NCBI GenBank assembly: GCA_022009975.1
Contig: CP091733.1
Span: 637,001 to 701,000, forward strand
Length of the DNA stretch: 64,000 nt
DNA from: Phocaeicola vulgatus
GTDB lineage: Bacteria; Bacteroidota; Bacteroidia; Bacteroidales; Tannerellaceae
Reading direction: 5' to 3'
Below are positions 8,799 through 17,357 of this stretch, piece after piece. The first letter of the stretch is position 1; each line of letters starts with the position of its first letter. The notes beneath the pieces were generated by a model. The model was not told the origin of the DNA and ran no database searches. It saw only the letters and a list, made by a program, of their open reading frames with translations. The translations under genes were made by a program, and so were the position numbers.

Positions 8799-10391
8799 AT
8801 GAAATACCCGATAGGAATACAAGATTTCAAGAGCATCATAAAAGACGGTTATGTCTATATTGACAAGACCGCCTTGATTTATCAATTGGTCAAAGGGGGG
8901 AAGATTTACTTCCTGAGCCGCCCGCGACGTTTCGGAAAGAGCCTGTTGGTTTCCACGCTTGAATACTACTTCAAAGGCGAGAAGGAGTTGTTCAAGGGGT
9001 TGGCGATTGAAGGGTTGGAGCAGGATTGGGAAAGCTATCCAGTGTTCCATATCGACTTTAACAGCACTAACTTTGAAGTTCCGCAGGCATTGGAAAACAA
9101 GGTGGAGAATTATGTATCAAATTGGGAGAAACAATATAACTATGCAGGGAACAAGAAACTCAGTGTAGGAGACCGTTTTGCGGAATTGTTGGCCTGTGTC
9201 CACAAGACGACGGGAAAGCGCAGCGTAGTGCTGATAGACGAATACGACAAGCCCTTGTTAGACGTGATGGACTCCGGCCTTCGGATGAAGGATGCGAATG
9301 GCAACGAGATGCAGATAGAGGAGTACAACCGTGGCATCTTGAAAGGCTTCTATTCAACCTTCAAGGCAGCTGATGCGCATTTGCAGTTCGTCCTGCTGAC
9401 CGGTGTGACGAAGTTTTCACAGGTAAGCGTGTTCAGCGGGTTCAACCAGCCGAAGGATTTGAGCTTGGACAGCTCTTATGAATCCCTTTGTGGCATTACA
9501 CGGGAAGAGCTTGAGTCGTATTTCCATGTACAGATGGATGAGATGTCCGGACCGTTGGAGTCTACACCGGCAGAGGTGAGGGATATGATGAAAAGGCATT
9601 ACGATGGTTATCACTTTGGCCGCAAGATGACGGACATATATAATCCGTTCAGTGTCCTGAATGCGCTATCAGACCAAGCGTTGGGTGACTATTGGTTCAG
9701 GACGGGTACCCCGACTTACCTCGTGCGCTTGTTGAATCACACGAATGAAAACCTGGATGAATTGACGGGCAAATATTATGACACCTCTGAGTTTATAGAT
9801 TACAAGGCAGACGTTGAGCGTCCGTTGCCGATGATATATCAAAGCGGCTACCTAACCATCAAGGATTATGATAAGCTGACGGGCACGTTCCAATTGGACT
9901 TCCCCAACAATGAGGTCAAGCGCGGATTTGCCACGGCCATAGCAAACAATTACCTGCAGAGCAAATCCCCGGTATTGTCAGAAATGGCGCAGCTTGTCCG
10001 TTCATTAGCCGCCGGCAAATTGGAGGATTTATGCAATCAGTTGACAGCGTTCTTTGCGAGCATACCTTATACGATGCGCCGCAAGGAAGATGAGCGTGAA
10101 CGAGAGCGTTATTTCCATTATACATTTTACCTCATATTCCGGATATTGAGCACTTACCTCGTGTTGGTAGAGAAGCAGCAGAGCGAAGGCCGTGCGGATT
10201 GCATCATCGAGACCCCTTGTTCCGTTTATATATTTGAGTTCAAGCTTGACGGGACGGCGGAAGAGGCCTTGTCGCAGATAGAGGAGAAAGGCTATGCCCG
10301 TCCGTATTCCAATGACCGGCGCAAGTTGTATAAGGTGGGTGCAAGTTTCTCTTCAAAGACAGGAACGATAGAGGATTGGGAAGTCAAGTGA
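8799..10391 (+). CDS. AAA-ATPase-like / PD-(D/E)XK nuclease protein, tandem copy 4
   Basis: 530 residues, intact. The P-loop-like motif, Walker B LIDEYDKPL and the nuclease ExK are conserved. Block composition differs again: N-type 2 (KSIIKDGYVYIDKTALIYQL) is unique to this copy, middle type 2 is shared with copy 3, and centre type 1 (LSLDSSYESLCG, MSGPLESTPAEV) is shared with copy 1. It serves as the reference for the GG/GGG frameshift in copy 1. Followed by a dispersed repeat and a bidirectional terminator. Confidence 0.9.
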   Translation: MKYPIGIQDFKSIIKDGYVYIDKTALIYQLVKGGKIYFLSRPRRFGKSLLVSTLEYYFKGEKELFKGLAIEGLEQDWESYPVFHIDFNSTNFEVPQALENKVENYVSNWEKQYNYAGNKKLSVGDRFAELLACVHKTTGKRSVVLIDEYDKPLLDVMDSGLRMKDANGNEMQIEEYNRGILKGFYSTFKAADAHLQFVLLTGVTKFSQVSVFSGFNQPKDLSLDSSYESLCGITREELESYFHVQMDEMSGPLESTPAEVRDMMKRHYDGYHFGRKMTDIYNPFSVLNALSDQALGDYWFRTGTPTYLVRLLNHTNENLDELTGKYYDTSEFIDYKADVERPLPMIYQSGYLTIKDYDKLTGTFQLDFPNNEVKRGFATAIANNYLQSKSPVLSEMAQLVRSLAAGKLEDLCNQLTAFFASIPYTMRRKEDERERERYFHYTFYLIFRILSTYLVLVEKQQSEGRADCIIETPCSVYIFEFKLDGTAEEALSQIEEKGYARPYSNDRRKLYKVGASFSSKTGTIEDWEVK

Positions 10392-10394
10392 TAG

Positions 10395-10515
10395 GCAGTT
10401 TGTAATAATCGCAAACTGCTGCGTTGTTTTCGGAATTCGAGTTCAGTCGTTTACATCAGTAACTTCCTGTCGATTTTATCCCCAGTGACTAACATTTTAC
10501 TAATTCTAACAAACC
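10395..10515 (+). repeat. dispersed MITE-like repeat, copy I
   Basis: About 120 bases sharing blocks with 20397-20514 and 58838-58954: GCAAACTGCTGCGTTG, TTTCGGAATTCGA, TTTACATCAGTAA, CTCCTGTCG-like and TTACTAATTCT. It lies between copy 4 and a bidirectional terminator. This copy is the most diverged at its ends. Confidence 0.7.
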
Positions 10516-10516
10516 T

Positions 10517-10560
10517 AAAAAGGGCTGCATCAAAAATCCATTTTGACACAGCCCTTTTTT
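10517..10560. terminator. bidirectional hairpin terminator
   Basis: AAAAAGGGCTG, near-complementary TCAAAA/TTTTGA, then CAGCCCTTTTTT. It has a T run on one strand and an A run on the other. It ends copy 4 on the plus strand and the rpmB operon on the minus strand. Confidence 0.85.
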
Positions 10561-10579
10561 ATGGGGAAACAAATAATAA

Positions 10580-10732
10580 TTATTTGTTGAAGTATTCTTT
10601 AACAGCTTCGTTAGGAATCATTTCTTCCTGAAAGATGTAAGCACCTGTCTTCGGAGACTTAACCATTTTGATTACTTTAGAGAAAGTACGGCCATCACCT
10701 TTTTTAAATGTTGCAACTGCTTTCTTTGCCAT
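10580..10732 (-). CDS. DUF4295 protein of the ribosomal protein operon
   Basis: 50 residues, too short for many gene finders. It begins MAKKAVATFKKGDGRTFSKV and ends YFNK, as in the DUF4295 family that follows rpmB and rpmG across Bacteroidetes. It is basic and probably ribosome-associated, by context only. The start codon is 15 bases downstream of the rpmG stop, and the stop is 20 bases before the shared terminator. Function not established. Confidence 0.9.
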   Translation of the reverse strand: MAKKAVATFKKGDGRTFSKVIKMVKSPKTGAYIFQEEMIPNEAVKEYFNK

Positions 10733-10747
10733 TCTTCAAATCTCCTA

Positions 10748-10936
10748 TTATTTAATTTCTTTATGTAAAGTCATTTTTTTCAAGATAGGATTGTATTTCA
10801 TCAATTCCAATCTCTGAGTAGTATTCTTTCTGTTCTTAGTAGTGATATAACGAGAAGTACCCGGCATACCGCTATTCTTATGTTCGGTGCATTCCAAAAT
10901 AACCTGAACTCTGTTACCTTTTGCTTTCTTTGCCAT
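10748..10936 (-). CDS. rpmG: 50S ribosomal protein L33
   Basis: 62 residues, MAKKAKGNRVQVILECTEHK with the typical RYITTKNRKN core. It is a component of the large ribosomal subunit. The zinc-binding CxxC pairs of the C+ form are absent apart from a single cysteine, so this is a C-minus type L33. It lies between rpmB and the DUF4295 gene in one minus-strand operon with gaps of about 15 bases. Confidence 0.97.
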   Translation of the reverse strand: MAKKAKGNRVQVILECTEHKNSGMPGTSRYITTKNRKNTTQRLELMKYNPILKKMTLHKEIK

Positions 10937-10952
10937 TTTTTATTCCTCCAAA

Positions 10953-11192
10953 TTAAGCGTTTAAATAACCTTTTTCTGCGGCCATTTTAATAGCAGCATC
11001 CAAACCAAGTTTGTTAATTGTGCGCAAGCCTGCTGCAGAAATCTTCAGGCTAATCCAGCAATCTTGTTCTACCCAATAGAACTTCTTCACAAATAAGTTA
11101 ACATCAAATTTACGTTTCGTTCTTCTCTTAGAGTGAGAAACGTTGTTGCCAACCATTGCTTTTTTTCCGGTAATTTGACAAATTTTAGACAT
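10953..11192 (-). CDS. rpmB: 50S ribosomal protein L28
   Basis: 79 residues beginning MSKICQITGKKAMVGNNVSH with SKRRTKRKF following, diagnostic of L28. It is a large-subunit protein and the first gene of the rpmB-rpmG-DUF4295 operon. Two Bacteroidales-type promoters lie upstream at 11245-11276 and 11388-11418, so expression may be driven by tandem promoters. Confidence 0.97.
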   Translation of the reverse strand: MSKICQITGKKAMVGNNVSHSKRRTKRKFDVNLFVKKFYWVEQDCWISLKISAAGLRTINKLGLDAAIKMAAEKGYLNA

Positions 11193-11244
11193 CTCTATCT
11201 TCTTTTTATTACATGTAATGATTCATAAATACCTTTATGGGATG

Positions 11245-11276
11245 CAAAATTAGGCATAAATATCGGTTTATGCAAA
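11245..11276 (-). promoter_or_regulatory. rpmB proximal promoter
   Basis: Minus strand: TAATTTTG (plus-strand complement at 11245-11252), 20-base spacer, TTTG at 11273-11276. Downstream of it is a 52-base leader to the rpmB start. Confidence 0.65.
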
Positions 11277-11387
11277 ATATTACTTCTCATATTCGCTCTA
11301 AAAACTTCTTTTCTGAACTAGCATCACGATCAGGCAGAAGTGTATTGTTTCGGTTTTTGAAGTTCTCTCTTAACCGCTTACGGGGTG

Positions 11388-11418
11388 CAAAGATAGGTAT
11401 ATTTTTTTTAATAGCCAA
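11388..11418 (-). promoter_or_regulatory. rpmB distal promoter
   Basis: Minus strand: TATCTTTG (11388-11395), 20-base spacer, TTG at 11416-11418. It would give a leader of about 190 bases. Confidence 0.6.
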
Positions 11419-11457
11419 CTCTTTCTGCTTATTTTATTCAGCGCAAATTTTCAGTGC

Positions 11458-11506
11458 TGTTAAAACTGCGTTTAAATGATGTTTTAACAGCGTTTAAACG
11501 CTAATT
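11458..11506. repeat. TTTAA-rich palindromic cluster, locus 1
   Basis: Contains a 14-base perfect palindrome AGCGTTTAAACGCT and two related units, GTTAAAAC and GTTTTAAC, in about 50 bases. Similar clusters occur at 32796, 46733 and 52890. Confidence 0.6.
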
Positions 11507-11533
11507 AATCGACTGTTGAATCATCCGGGATGC

Positions 11534-11578
11534 CGACCTCTTTTCCAAAAGGGTTGTATGCTTTTGGAAAAGAGGTCG
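11534..11578. repeat. 18-bp perfect inverted repeat
   Basis: CGACCTCTTTTCCAAAAG, 9-base loop, CTTTTGGAAAAGAGGTCG. It lies 53 bases after the GH20 stop (minus strand). No T run follows on either strand. The arm end GAAAAGAGGTCG recurs at 33908-33919. Confidence 0.8.
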
Positions 11579-11630
11579 TGAGCATTGGTCGGAATGAGTT
11601 TGGATAAAATACCAAAGTATTGTTTGTCAA

Positions 11631-13946
11631 TTAATAGGCATATATTCCAGACTCTACTGGTAGCAATTGCCCATCCGGGTTATAAATCCGTAAGGACAGA
11701 GTTCCACCGTTATAGTCGAAGTAACGTATTTCTATTGGGTGTAATCCTTTGGACAAGGCTCTTTGTCCGACAATTTCGACAGGAGCGTGAGGGCCATCGT
11801 TGTCAACCACTGTCTCATTGTCTATTTTGAGATAACTGCCATCATCCGAAAGCAAATAGAAAGTATAGATTCCATTCTTAGGAGCATTGAAATATCCATT
11901 GATGATTAAACCAATGTCTCCTTTTACCTCTGCCGGAATGGTCACATCGTTGATTTCGTATGTGCCTTTGACTGGGAATTGGTCGATTTGTGAGCAAGAG
12001 TCCACACGGCATTCATGCCAAGTCGCTTTCAACCCATTGTTTTCCGGTGATGCTTGTTGGTCAGCTTTAGAATACTCTTGTTTGAGATAAGCTGTTTGGA
12101 AGATATCGCCCTCTTTCCCGTTGGAACGGAAAGAACGGAAAGCGAAATAGGTTGTCGTGTCTATGGTTATAGCTCCTTCGTATTGCGGTGATTCCAATGT
12201 CGGAGCGGTGCCATCTGTCGTATAATGGATTTCGCAGCTTGGATCGGGGGAAACAACCGACACCTCAGTCTTTCCTATAAATGCGTTGGTAGTATGGAAT
12301 CCTTCCAAGTCTGGTATGCGATAGTTGACATTCATGACGCTGAGGCGTGGGAATTGCCCGACCATTCTTTCTTGGAACTCTTCCCAAACCATTTGGTCCG
12401 GCTGGCTCCATCCCTTTTCAGCGATAGCCATCATTCTTGGGACAACCATATATTGCATCCTTTCGCGTGAAGGAATCCATTCTGTCCAAATATTACCTTG
12501 TACGCCTAATACCAAATCTTGTTGTTTTTTGCCCAACGAATCCGGAGCAAGGGTATATTCATAGATGCTCTTGACAGAAGAACGGTCCTGTTGGTAATCC
12601 AAATAGAAACAAGCATTCGGGCAGTAGATGACCGGATTGCCGTGTGCGGTAGCTGTCGGTATCGCCTGCGGGTTCCAGTTTCTCCACCACATGACCGTAG
12701 CGGTTTCGGACAATCCTCCTTCTATGATTTCATCCCATCCAATCAGCTCTTTTCCCTGCTCATTGAAATAGTGTTCCATATAATGGATGAACCAAGCCTG
12801 TAATTCCTCTTCGTCCTTCAATCCGTTGTCCTTAATCCTCTTTTGGCAATCAGGGCACTTCTTCCAGTTGGATTTTTCCACCTCGTCGCCTCCGATATGT
12901 ACATATTTATAAGGGAACAGCGGGATGATTTCGGCATACACGTTTTTGCAAAACTCCAAAGCGCTCTCTTTACCCGGACAAACAGGAGAGGAGAAGGTCT
13001 TTCCCCAACCGGTTGTCGAGAAACAAGAAACACCGCTGTAGTTGCCGACCGCAGCAAGCATGTGTCCCGGCATGTCTATTTCCGGAATGATGTCGATACC
13101 TCTGACCGATGCATATTGCACCACCTCCTTTATATCCTCTTGTGTGTAGTAACCGCCATATAAAGTGTCTCCTTGGACGATTCTCAACTTCTCTTCCGGT
13201 ATTTGGTAATCGGGATTGTTTTCCGCTATCGCGCGTCTCATACATTCGCGGTCTTGGGCATTGAATGCACGCCAAGCCCCTTTCTCTGTCAAATCCGGAT
13301 ACTTCTTGATTTCCACACGCCAACCTTGGTCGTCAGTCAAGTGCCAATGGAATTTATTCATCTTGTACAGAGCCATCAAATCCAACAGCTCTTTAACCTC
13401 TTCTTTGGTATAAAAGTGGCGTGAAACATCCAACATCAATCCTCTCCATTCAAAACGGGGAGCGTCTTTGATATTGACTGCCGGAATGGTCCATGTTTTA
13501 CCTTGTATGCTTTCGGTTGATTCTATATCCGGGGACAATAATTGTCTCACCGTTTCGATGCCGGAGATGATGCCGCCGTAGGAAGCTGCTGCTATTTCTA
13601 CATAATCAGCTTTTACGTTGACGGTATAACTTCCCTCTTTCTCTTCCGCTTCCTGGGTCAAGATGAGCCGGATATTGCCTTGGTCGCCTTCTTCTGTGTT
13701 CAACACAAAGCCAGTGGAACGGGTCAGAAGGGAAGTCAGGTATTCTGCTGCCGGTTGGATACCTTTGTCGGAGAAACTGATGGTCATGCCCTCTTTCAGG
13801 GAGAAATGGCCGTGTGCGAGTTGGATTTCATTCGGTAGAGGAATGATGTTCACGTCTGCCGGGTTGTTTGTCGATGTGCTTGTACAAGAGGCGAAGCCGC
13901 AAAGGACTCCACCTACTATACAAGACCAAAGGAAATTCTTGTTCAT
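11631..13946 (-). CDS. beta-N-acetylhexosaminidase, GH20 lipoprotein
   Basis: 771 residues from ATG 13946. An upstream ATG at 13976 is rejected because a TATCTTTG promoter element covers it. N-terminus: lipoprotein signal ending GFASCTS. Domains: GH20b domain (~30-150), GH20 catalytic barrel (~155-500) with the HIGGDE motif that carries the catalytic Asp-Glu pair, a chitobiase-type C-terminal beta domain (~530-600), then a PA14-like domain (SDDGSYLKIDN, LHPIEIRYF) near the end. It would release terminal GlcNAc/GalNAc from glycans at the cell surface or in the periplasm. It stands alone between the ribosomal operon and a TonB receptor. Confidence 0.93.
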   Translation of the reverse strand: MNKNFLWSCIVGGVLCGFASCTSTSTNNPADVNIIPLPNEIQLAHGHFSLKEGMTISFSDKGIQPAAEYLTSLLTRSTGFVLNTEEGDQGNIRLILTQEAEEKEGSYTVNVKADYVEIAAASYGGIISGIETVRQLLSPDIESTESIQGKTWTIPAVNIKDAPRFEWRGLMLDVSRHFYTKEEVKELLDLMALYKMNKFHWHLTDDQGWRVEIKKYPDLTEKGAWRAFNAQDRECMRRAIAENNPDYQIPEEKLRIVQGDTLYGGYYTQEDIKEVVQYASVRGIDIIPEIDMPGHMLAAVGNYSGVSCFSTTGWGKTFSSPVCPGKESALEFCKNVYAEIIPLFPYKYVHIGGDEVEKSNWKKCPDCQKRIKDNGLKDEEELQAWFIHYMEHYFNEQGKELIGWDEIIEGGLSETATVMWWRNWNPQAIPTATAHGNPVIYCPNACFYLDYQQDRSSVKSIYEYTLAPDSLGKKQQDLVLGVQGNIWTEWIPSRERMQYMVVPRMMAIAEKGWSQPDQMVWEEFQERMVGQFPRLSVMNVNYRIPDLEGFHTTNAFIGKTEVSVVSPDPSCEIHYTTDGTAPTLESPQYEGAITIDTTTYFAFRSFRSNGKEGDIFQTAYLKQEYSKADQQASPENNGLKATWHECRVDSCSQIDQFPVKGTYEINDVTIPAEVKGDIGLIINGYFNAPKNGIYTFYLLSDDGSYLKIDNETVVDNDGPHAPVEIVGQRALSKGLHPIEIRYFDYNGGTLSLRIYNPDGQLLPVESGIYAY

Positions 13947-13973
13947 GAATATTTGTGCTTTTGGTTCTTTTTG

Positions 13974-13981
13974 CAAAGATA
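13974..13981 (-). promoter_or_regulatory. -7 element of the GH20 gene
   Basis: Minus strand TATCTTTG, 27 bases before ATG 13946. No clear TTG at the right distance. It decides the start codon choice. Confidence 0.5.
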
Positions 13982-14027
13982 CGCTTTATTTTCGAATAGA
14001 CATTTATAATCCTATATCCATGATGAA

Positions 14028-15914
14028 TTAAAATGCGATGTCTATACCGCCCATGACGGTGGCTTTAGGCATCGGGAAACCGTCGTTTATGGTATAACGT
14101 GTCGCTGTCAAGTTCTCTCCTTTGACAAACAGATTCATCCCTTTCTCCTTTGTCGGACCGAAATGGTAGGAAACTTTGGCATTCATAACTGTGTAATCTT
14201 CCTTCTTCGTGCATGCTTCATCTGTGTACAATCCGAAAATGGATTGGAGTGCTAAGTTGAAGGTGAACCTGCCGGGTGAATAGGTCGTGCCTGCATAGAA
14301 CTTATGCTTGGGCGCACCGGCGATAGGGTCGCTTTGATGCAAGAAGCTATAGTTTGTATGGAAAGAGAGATTGTCCAATATCTGGTAATTGACTTCAGCT
14401 TCGATACCCTTGTTTGTAAATTCGCCTGTGTTTACGTTTTTCGGTTTCCCGTCGATTTTGGCAACCCGGATCATGTCTTTCCCGTCGATGTAGAAGAGGG
14501 ATAATTCAGCGTTCAAACGCCCTTCAAGCAGTGTTTGACCGAGAGATAATTCATAGTTCATCATGTTTTCCGGCTTCAAATCGGGATTCTTCGGCATAAA
14601 CATATATAACTCGCGGATATTTGGGCTTCGGAAACCTTTGGAAAGGGATGCTTTCCACGCTGTGCCTTCCCAAGGACGGACCGTGATGCCGGCTTGCGGA
14701 ACCCATTCTCCTCCGAATGCGCTGTTATGTTCGTAACGGACTCCGGCATTGATACCGAATTTCTCGAAGAAGTCTTGTTGCATGATGATATATCCAGCCG
14801 TCTCATTCACACTCTTGTCTATGATTTCTTGTTGGCTGCCATCGTTCTTGTTATTCCACGCATGACCGCCCCAGTTCTTGTAGTCGATTCCCACCGTGAA
14901 ATTGTTCCCCGGGAAGAGGCGGAATGATTCATATAAAAGGACACCTAAATTGTGGTCGTCCGACCGGAAGAGGTAATCTTTTGGCTTTTCCCCGGAATAA
15001 TAACCGTCGTTGATTTCGTGATTGCCCCAATTATAGAACAGGCGGACTGCTCCTTGGGCTCTTTTGTAATTGTTTTCCAGTCCCAATGACGTGGTACCAC
15101 GGAGAATATCCATTTTATTGTCGAAGATAGGGTTCGTGATTTGTCCCGGATTCTGGAATTTGTATTTGGCAAGGCTGACATCTCCTGTGACCTTGTAGAT
15201 ATCATTAAACCGGTAACCCAAATTGGCAAATCCGTTGGTGATATGGAATTTGGAGTTAGGTCGGTGTCCGTTGGTTCGGTCATGGTTGATGGAGATGAAG
15301 CTGCTGAAGTTCCCTGCATTGTAACCATTGCTTGCCATGTACTTTTGGGTGTTGTACGAACCGTACATGATACGGGCTTGCGTGCGCCTGCCTGTTTGGT
15401 GCTGGCGGCGGGTAATAATGTTGATGACACCACCCATGGCGTTAGAACCGTATAACAAAGAACCCGGACCACGGATTACTTCCACCTTCTCGACATCGGA
15501 AGCCACGTAGGTGTCTGGCAGCGAGTGCCCGAAAATACCTGCCCATTGCGGTTGCCCGTCAAATAAAACCAACACTTTGTTTCCACTTCCCACGCCACGG
15601 ATGTTGATGGTTCCGGCAGCACCCGTGGAAACTCCAAATCCGGTAATTCCCTTTTCGGTGACAAATAGTCCGGGTACTTGTTCAGACAAGACAGGCAACA
15701 AGGCGGATTCGCTGCTGCTTTCTATCTTTTCCCGGTTGATGACGGATATTGTTAATGGAACGGAGTTGCGGTTTACTTCAATGCGGTTGGCGGAAACCAC
15801 CAAACTGTTGAGCCTTATCAAACTGTCTACTTCCATCAGCTCAATGGCATGTGCGGAATGGAATGCGATAACTCCAGTGATTATTAAGATGTTTCTTTTT
15901 AAATGTTTATTCAT
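14028..15914 (-). CDS. TonB-dependent outer-membrane receptor
   Basis: 628 residues. Signal peptide of ~23 residues ending HSAHA. Plug domain ~35-160 with NRIEVNRNSVPLTISVI, the glycine-rich NIRGVGSGNKVLVLFDG and the conserved VEVIRGPGSLLYGSNAMGG. A 22-strand barrel follows, ending MGGIDIAF with terminal phenylalanine. There is no carboxypeptidase-like SusC extension, so it is a classical siderophore/vitamin/metal receptor. The plug phrase AGIFGH is shared with the receptor at 21102. It follows a NikR-like regulator by 62 bases in the same direction, suggesting metal-linked regulation; the substrate is not known. Confidence 0.9.
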   Translation of the reverse strand: MNKHLKRNILIITGVIAFHSAHAIELMEVDSLIRLNSLVVSANRIEVNRNSVPLTISVINREKIESSSESALLPVLSEQVPGLFVTEKGITGFGVSTGAAGTINIRGVGSGNKVLVLFDGQPQWAGIFGHSLPDTYVASDVEKVEVIRGPGSLLYGSNAMGGVINIITRRQHQTGRRTQARIMYGSYNTQKYMASNGYNAGNFSSFISINHDRTNGHRPNSKFHITNGFANLGYRFNDIYKVTGDVSLAKYKFQNPGQITNPIFDNKMDILRGTTSLGLENNYKRAQGAVRLFYNWGNHEINDGYYSGEKPKDYLFRSDDHNLGVLLYESFRLFPGNNFTVGIDYKNWGGHAWNNKNDGSQQEIIDKSVNETAGYIIMQQDFFEKFGINAGVRYEHNSAFGGEWVPQAGITVRPWEGTAWKASLSKGFRSPNIRELYMFMPKNPDLKPENMMNYELSLGQTLLEGRLNAELSLFYIDGKDMIRVAKIDGKPKNVNTGEFTNKGIEAEVNYQILDNLSFHTNYSFLHQSDPIAGAPKHKFYAGTTYSPGRFTFNLALQSIFGLYTDEACTKKEDYTVMNAKVSYHFGPTKEKGMNLFVKGENLTATRYTINDGFPMPKATVMGGIDIAF

Positions 15915-15976
15915 CCTTATGAGAGTTTAGTGTTACGTATTTAATGATTCGTGTTACTTTAAATGCAAAAAAAGGA

Positions 15977-16378
15977 TTAATCCGCACGGCTCATCACCAA
16001 TTTCCCGTGCTTGATTCCCTTGATAGTCGTCAGTTTGTCCGACAACTCCGTGAGCCGGTGTGCCTCACCCATTACCGTCGCAATGTGTAAACAAAAATTC
16101 TTGTTGATGTAGTATTGGGAAGAGGAGAGAATCACCTCTTGATAGCCTTGTTCTATCAAGGTAATCTTCGCACTGATATCCTTCTTGGCTTGGTCGTACA
16201 TGATGATAATCGTACCTGCAACGATATGGTTGCAAAGCCATTTCTTTTCAGCAATGTTCTTTTCTATCAGGAAACGGATGGCTTGCGACCGGTTGGGGAA
16301 ACCATTGTCAATGACGTATTGATCCAATGCGTCAGACACCTCGTCATCCAATGATACTCCGAATCGTTTTAATCCCAT
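15977..16378 (-). CDS. NikR-like ribbon-helix-helix regulator with altered metal site
   Basis: 133 residues. The N-terminal ~45 residues form a ribbon-helix-helix DNA-binding domain (RFGVSLDDEVSDALD, NRSQAIRFLI). The rest is the NikR-type ACT-like metal-sensing domain. Aligned by eye with E. coli NikR, the nickel ligands His76, His87 and His89 become Gln, Gln and Tyr, while Cys95 is kept (INKNFCLHI). It may therefore sense another ligand or none. It is transcribed toward the TonB receptor 62 bases away, which it probably controls. A TAAATTTG element lies at 16397-16404 on the minus strand. Confidence 0.85.
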   Translation of the reverse strand: MGLKRFGVSLDDEVSDALDQYVIDNGFPNRSQAIRFLIEKNIAEKKWLCNHIVAGTIIIMYDQAKKDISAKITLIEQGYQEVILSSSQYYINKNFCLHIATVMGEAHRLTELSDKLTTIKGIKHGKLVMSRAD

Positions 16379-16501
16379 CTCTGTTTATATTTGCTGCAAA
16401 TTTAGGATATCTTTAAAACTTTTACTTGAATATTTGGTGGAAAAATATGATAAAAATAGTAATTTTTGGAAGAAAATAACTGAATCAAAAAAGAACGAAT
16501 C

Positions 16502-17308
16502 ATGATTTGTTTTCCGAATGCTAAGATAAACTTAGGCTTAAATATTGTCCGTAAACGTCCGGACGGCTATCACGATATAGAAACTGTCTTTTATCCGATT
16601 CCGCTGAAAGACGCATTGGAAGTTACTGCGGCAGGGCAGGATGAATTCCATCCGTCCGGTATTCCGGTCGATGCTCCGGTGGAGAAGAACTTGGTGATGA
16701 AGGCTTTGAACAAGTTGAGGGAATTTTACCCGGTTCCCAGATTGAATGTCGCTTTATTGAAAGCCATTCCTTTCGGGGCAGGACTTGGAGGAGGGTCAGC
16801 CGATGCCGCATTCATGTTGAAGTTGGTCAATGACTTTTGCCAGTTGCGGATTCCGGCGGAGAGGTTGGAGGAGATTGCCGCATTGATTGGGGCAGACTGC
16901 CCGTTCTTCATCCGCAATACTCCTGTTTTCGCTTCCGGCATAGGGAATGTATTTGAACCCGTTTCGGTTGATTTGCGAGGTTGGCATTTGTGTTTGGTCA
17001 AGCCCGATGTGTTTGTCTCTACGGCAGCAGCCTATTCCATGGTAACACCAGCCCGGCCTTCCCGTTCTTTAAAGGAGATAATCACCTTGCCGGTGGAGCA
17101 GTGGAAAGAGGCGATGGTCAATGACTTTGAAGCCAGTGTCTTTCCTGTGTTCCCTGCCATACAAGCAATCAAAGAGAAGATGTATGCGTCAGGAGCCGTT
17201 TATGCTTCCATGTCCGGATCGGGTTCGTCTGTGTTCGGCTTGTTTAGGGAAACGCCCCGTTTAAAGGAATCATTTTCCGATTGTTTTGTTTGGGAGGGGG
17301 CATTGTGA
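16502..17308 (+). CDS. ispE: 4-diphosphocytidyl-2-C-methyl-D-erythritol kinase
   Basis: 268 residues. GHMP kinase: N-terminal PNAKINLGL, ATP-binding PFGAGLGGGSADAAF near residue 88, and a C-terminal SGSGSSVFGLF motif. It phosphorylates CDP-methylerythritol in the non-mevalonate isoprenoid pathway in the cytoplasm. Length is typical of the family. It lies divergent from the NikR-like gene with a 123-base gap, and nothing in the neighbourhood is functionally linked. Confidence 0.96.
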   Translation: MICFPNAKINLGLNIVRKRPDGYHDIETVFYPIPLKDALEVTAAGQDEFHPSGIPVDAPVEKNLVMKALNKLREFYPVPRLNVALLKAIPFGAGLGGGSADAAFMLKLVNDFCQLRIPAERLEEIAALIGADCPFFIRNTPVFASGIGNVFEPVSVDLRGWHLCLVKPDVFVSTAAAYSMVTPARPSRSLKEIITLPVEQWKEAMVNDFEASVFPVFPAIQAIKEKMYASGAVYASMSGSGSSVFGLFRETPRLKESFSDCFVWEGAL

Positions 17309-17357
17309 AGATGAATGTGTAATAGAGTAGAAAAGATAGAATAAAAAAAGAAACAAC

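Larger units (their letters stand above)
3816..10391 (+). repeat. four-copy tandem array with 1.66-kb period
   Basis: Start-to-start distances are 1661, 1662 and 1660 bases. Genes, the 69-base spacer and promoters all repeat. Constant segments (around the P-loop, around Walker B, and the last ~110 residues) are nearly identical in all copies, while three internal segments exist in two versions each. Confidence 0.95.

Noticed and set aside
3816..10391. Tandem repetition considered as a CRISPR or rearrangement-hot-spot (Rhs) array
   Set aside because: The period is a full 530-codon gene with promoter; there are no short direct repeats with unique spacers and no Rhs core.
13946..13976. Upstream ATG at 13976 as start of the GH20 gene
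   Set aside because: It would lie within the TATCTTTG promoter element and adds residues before a well-formed lipoprotein signal.
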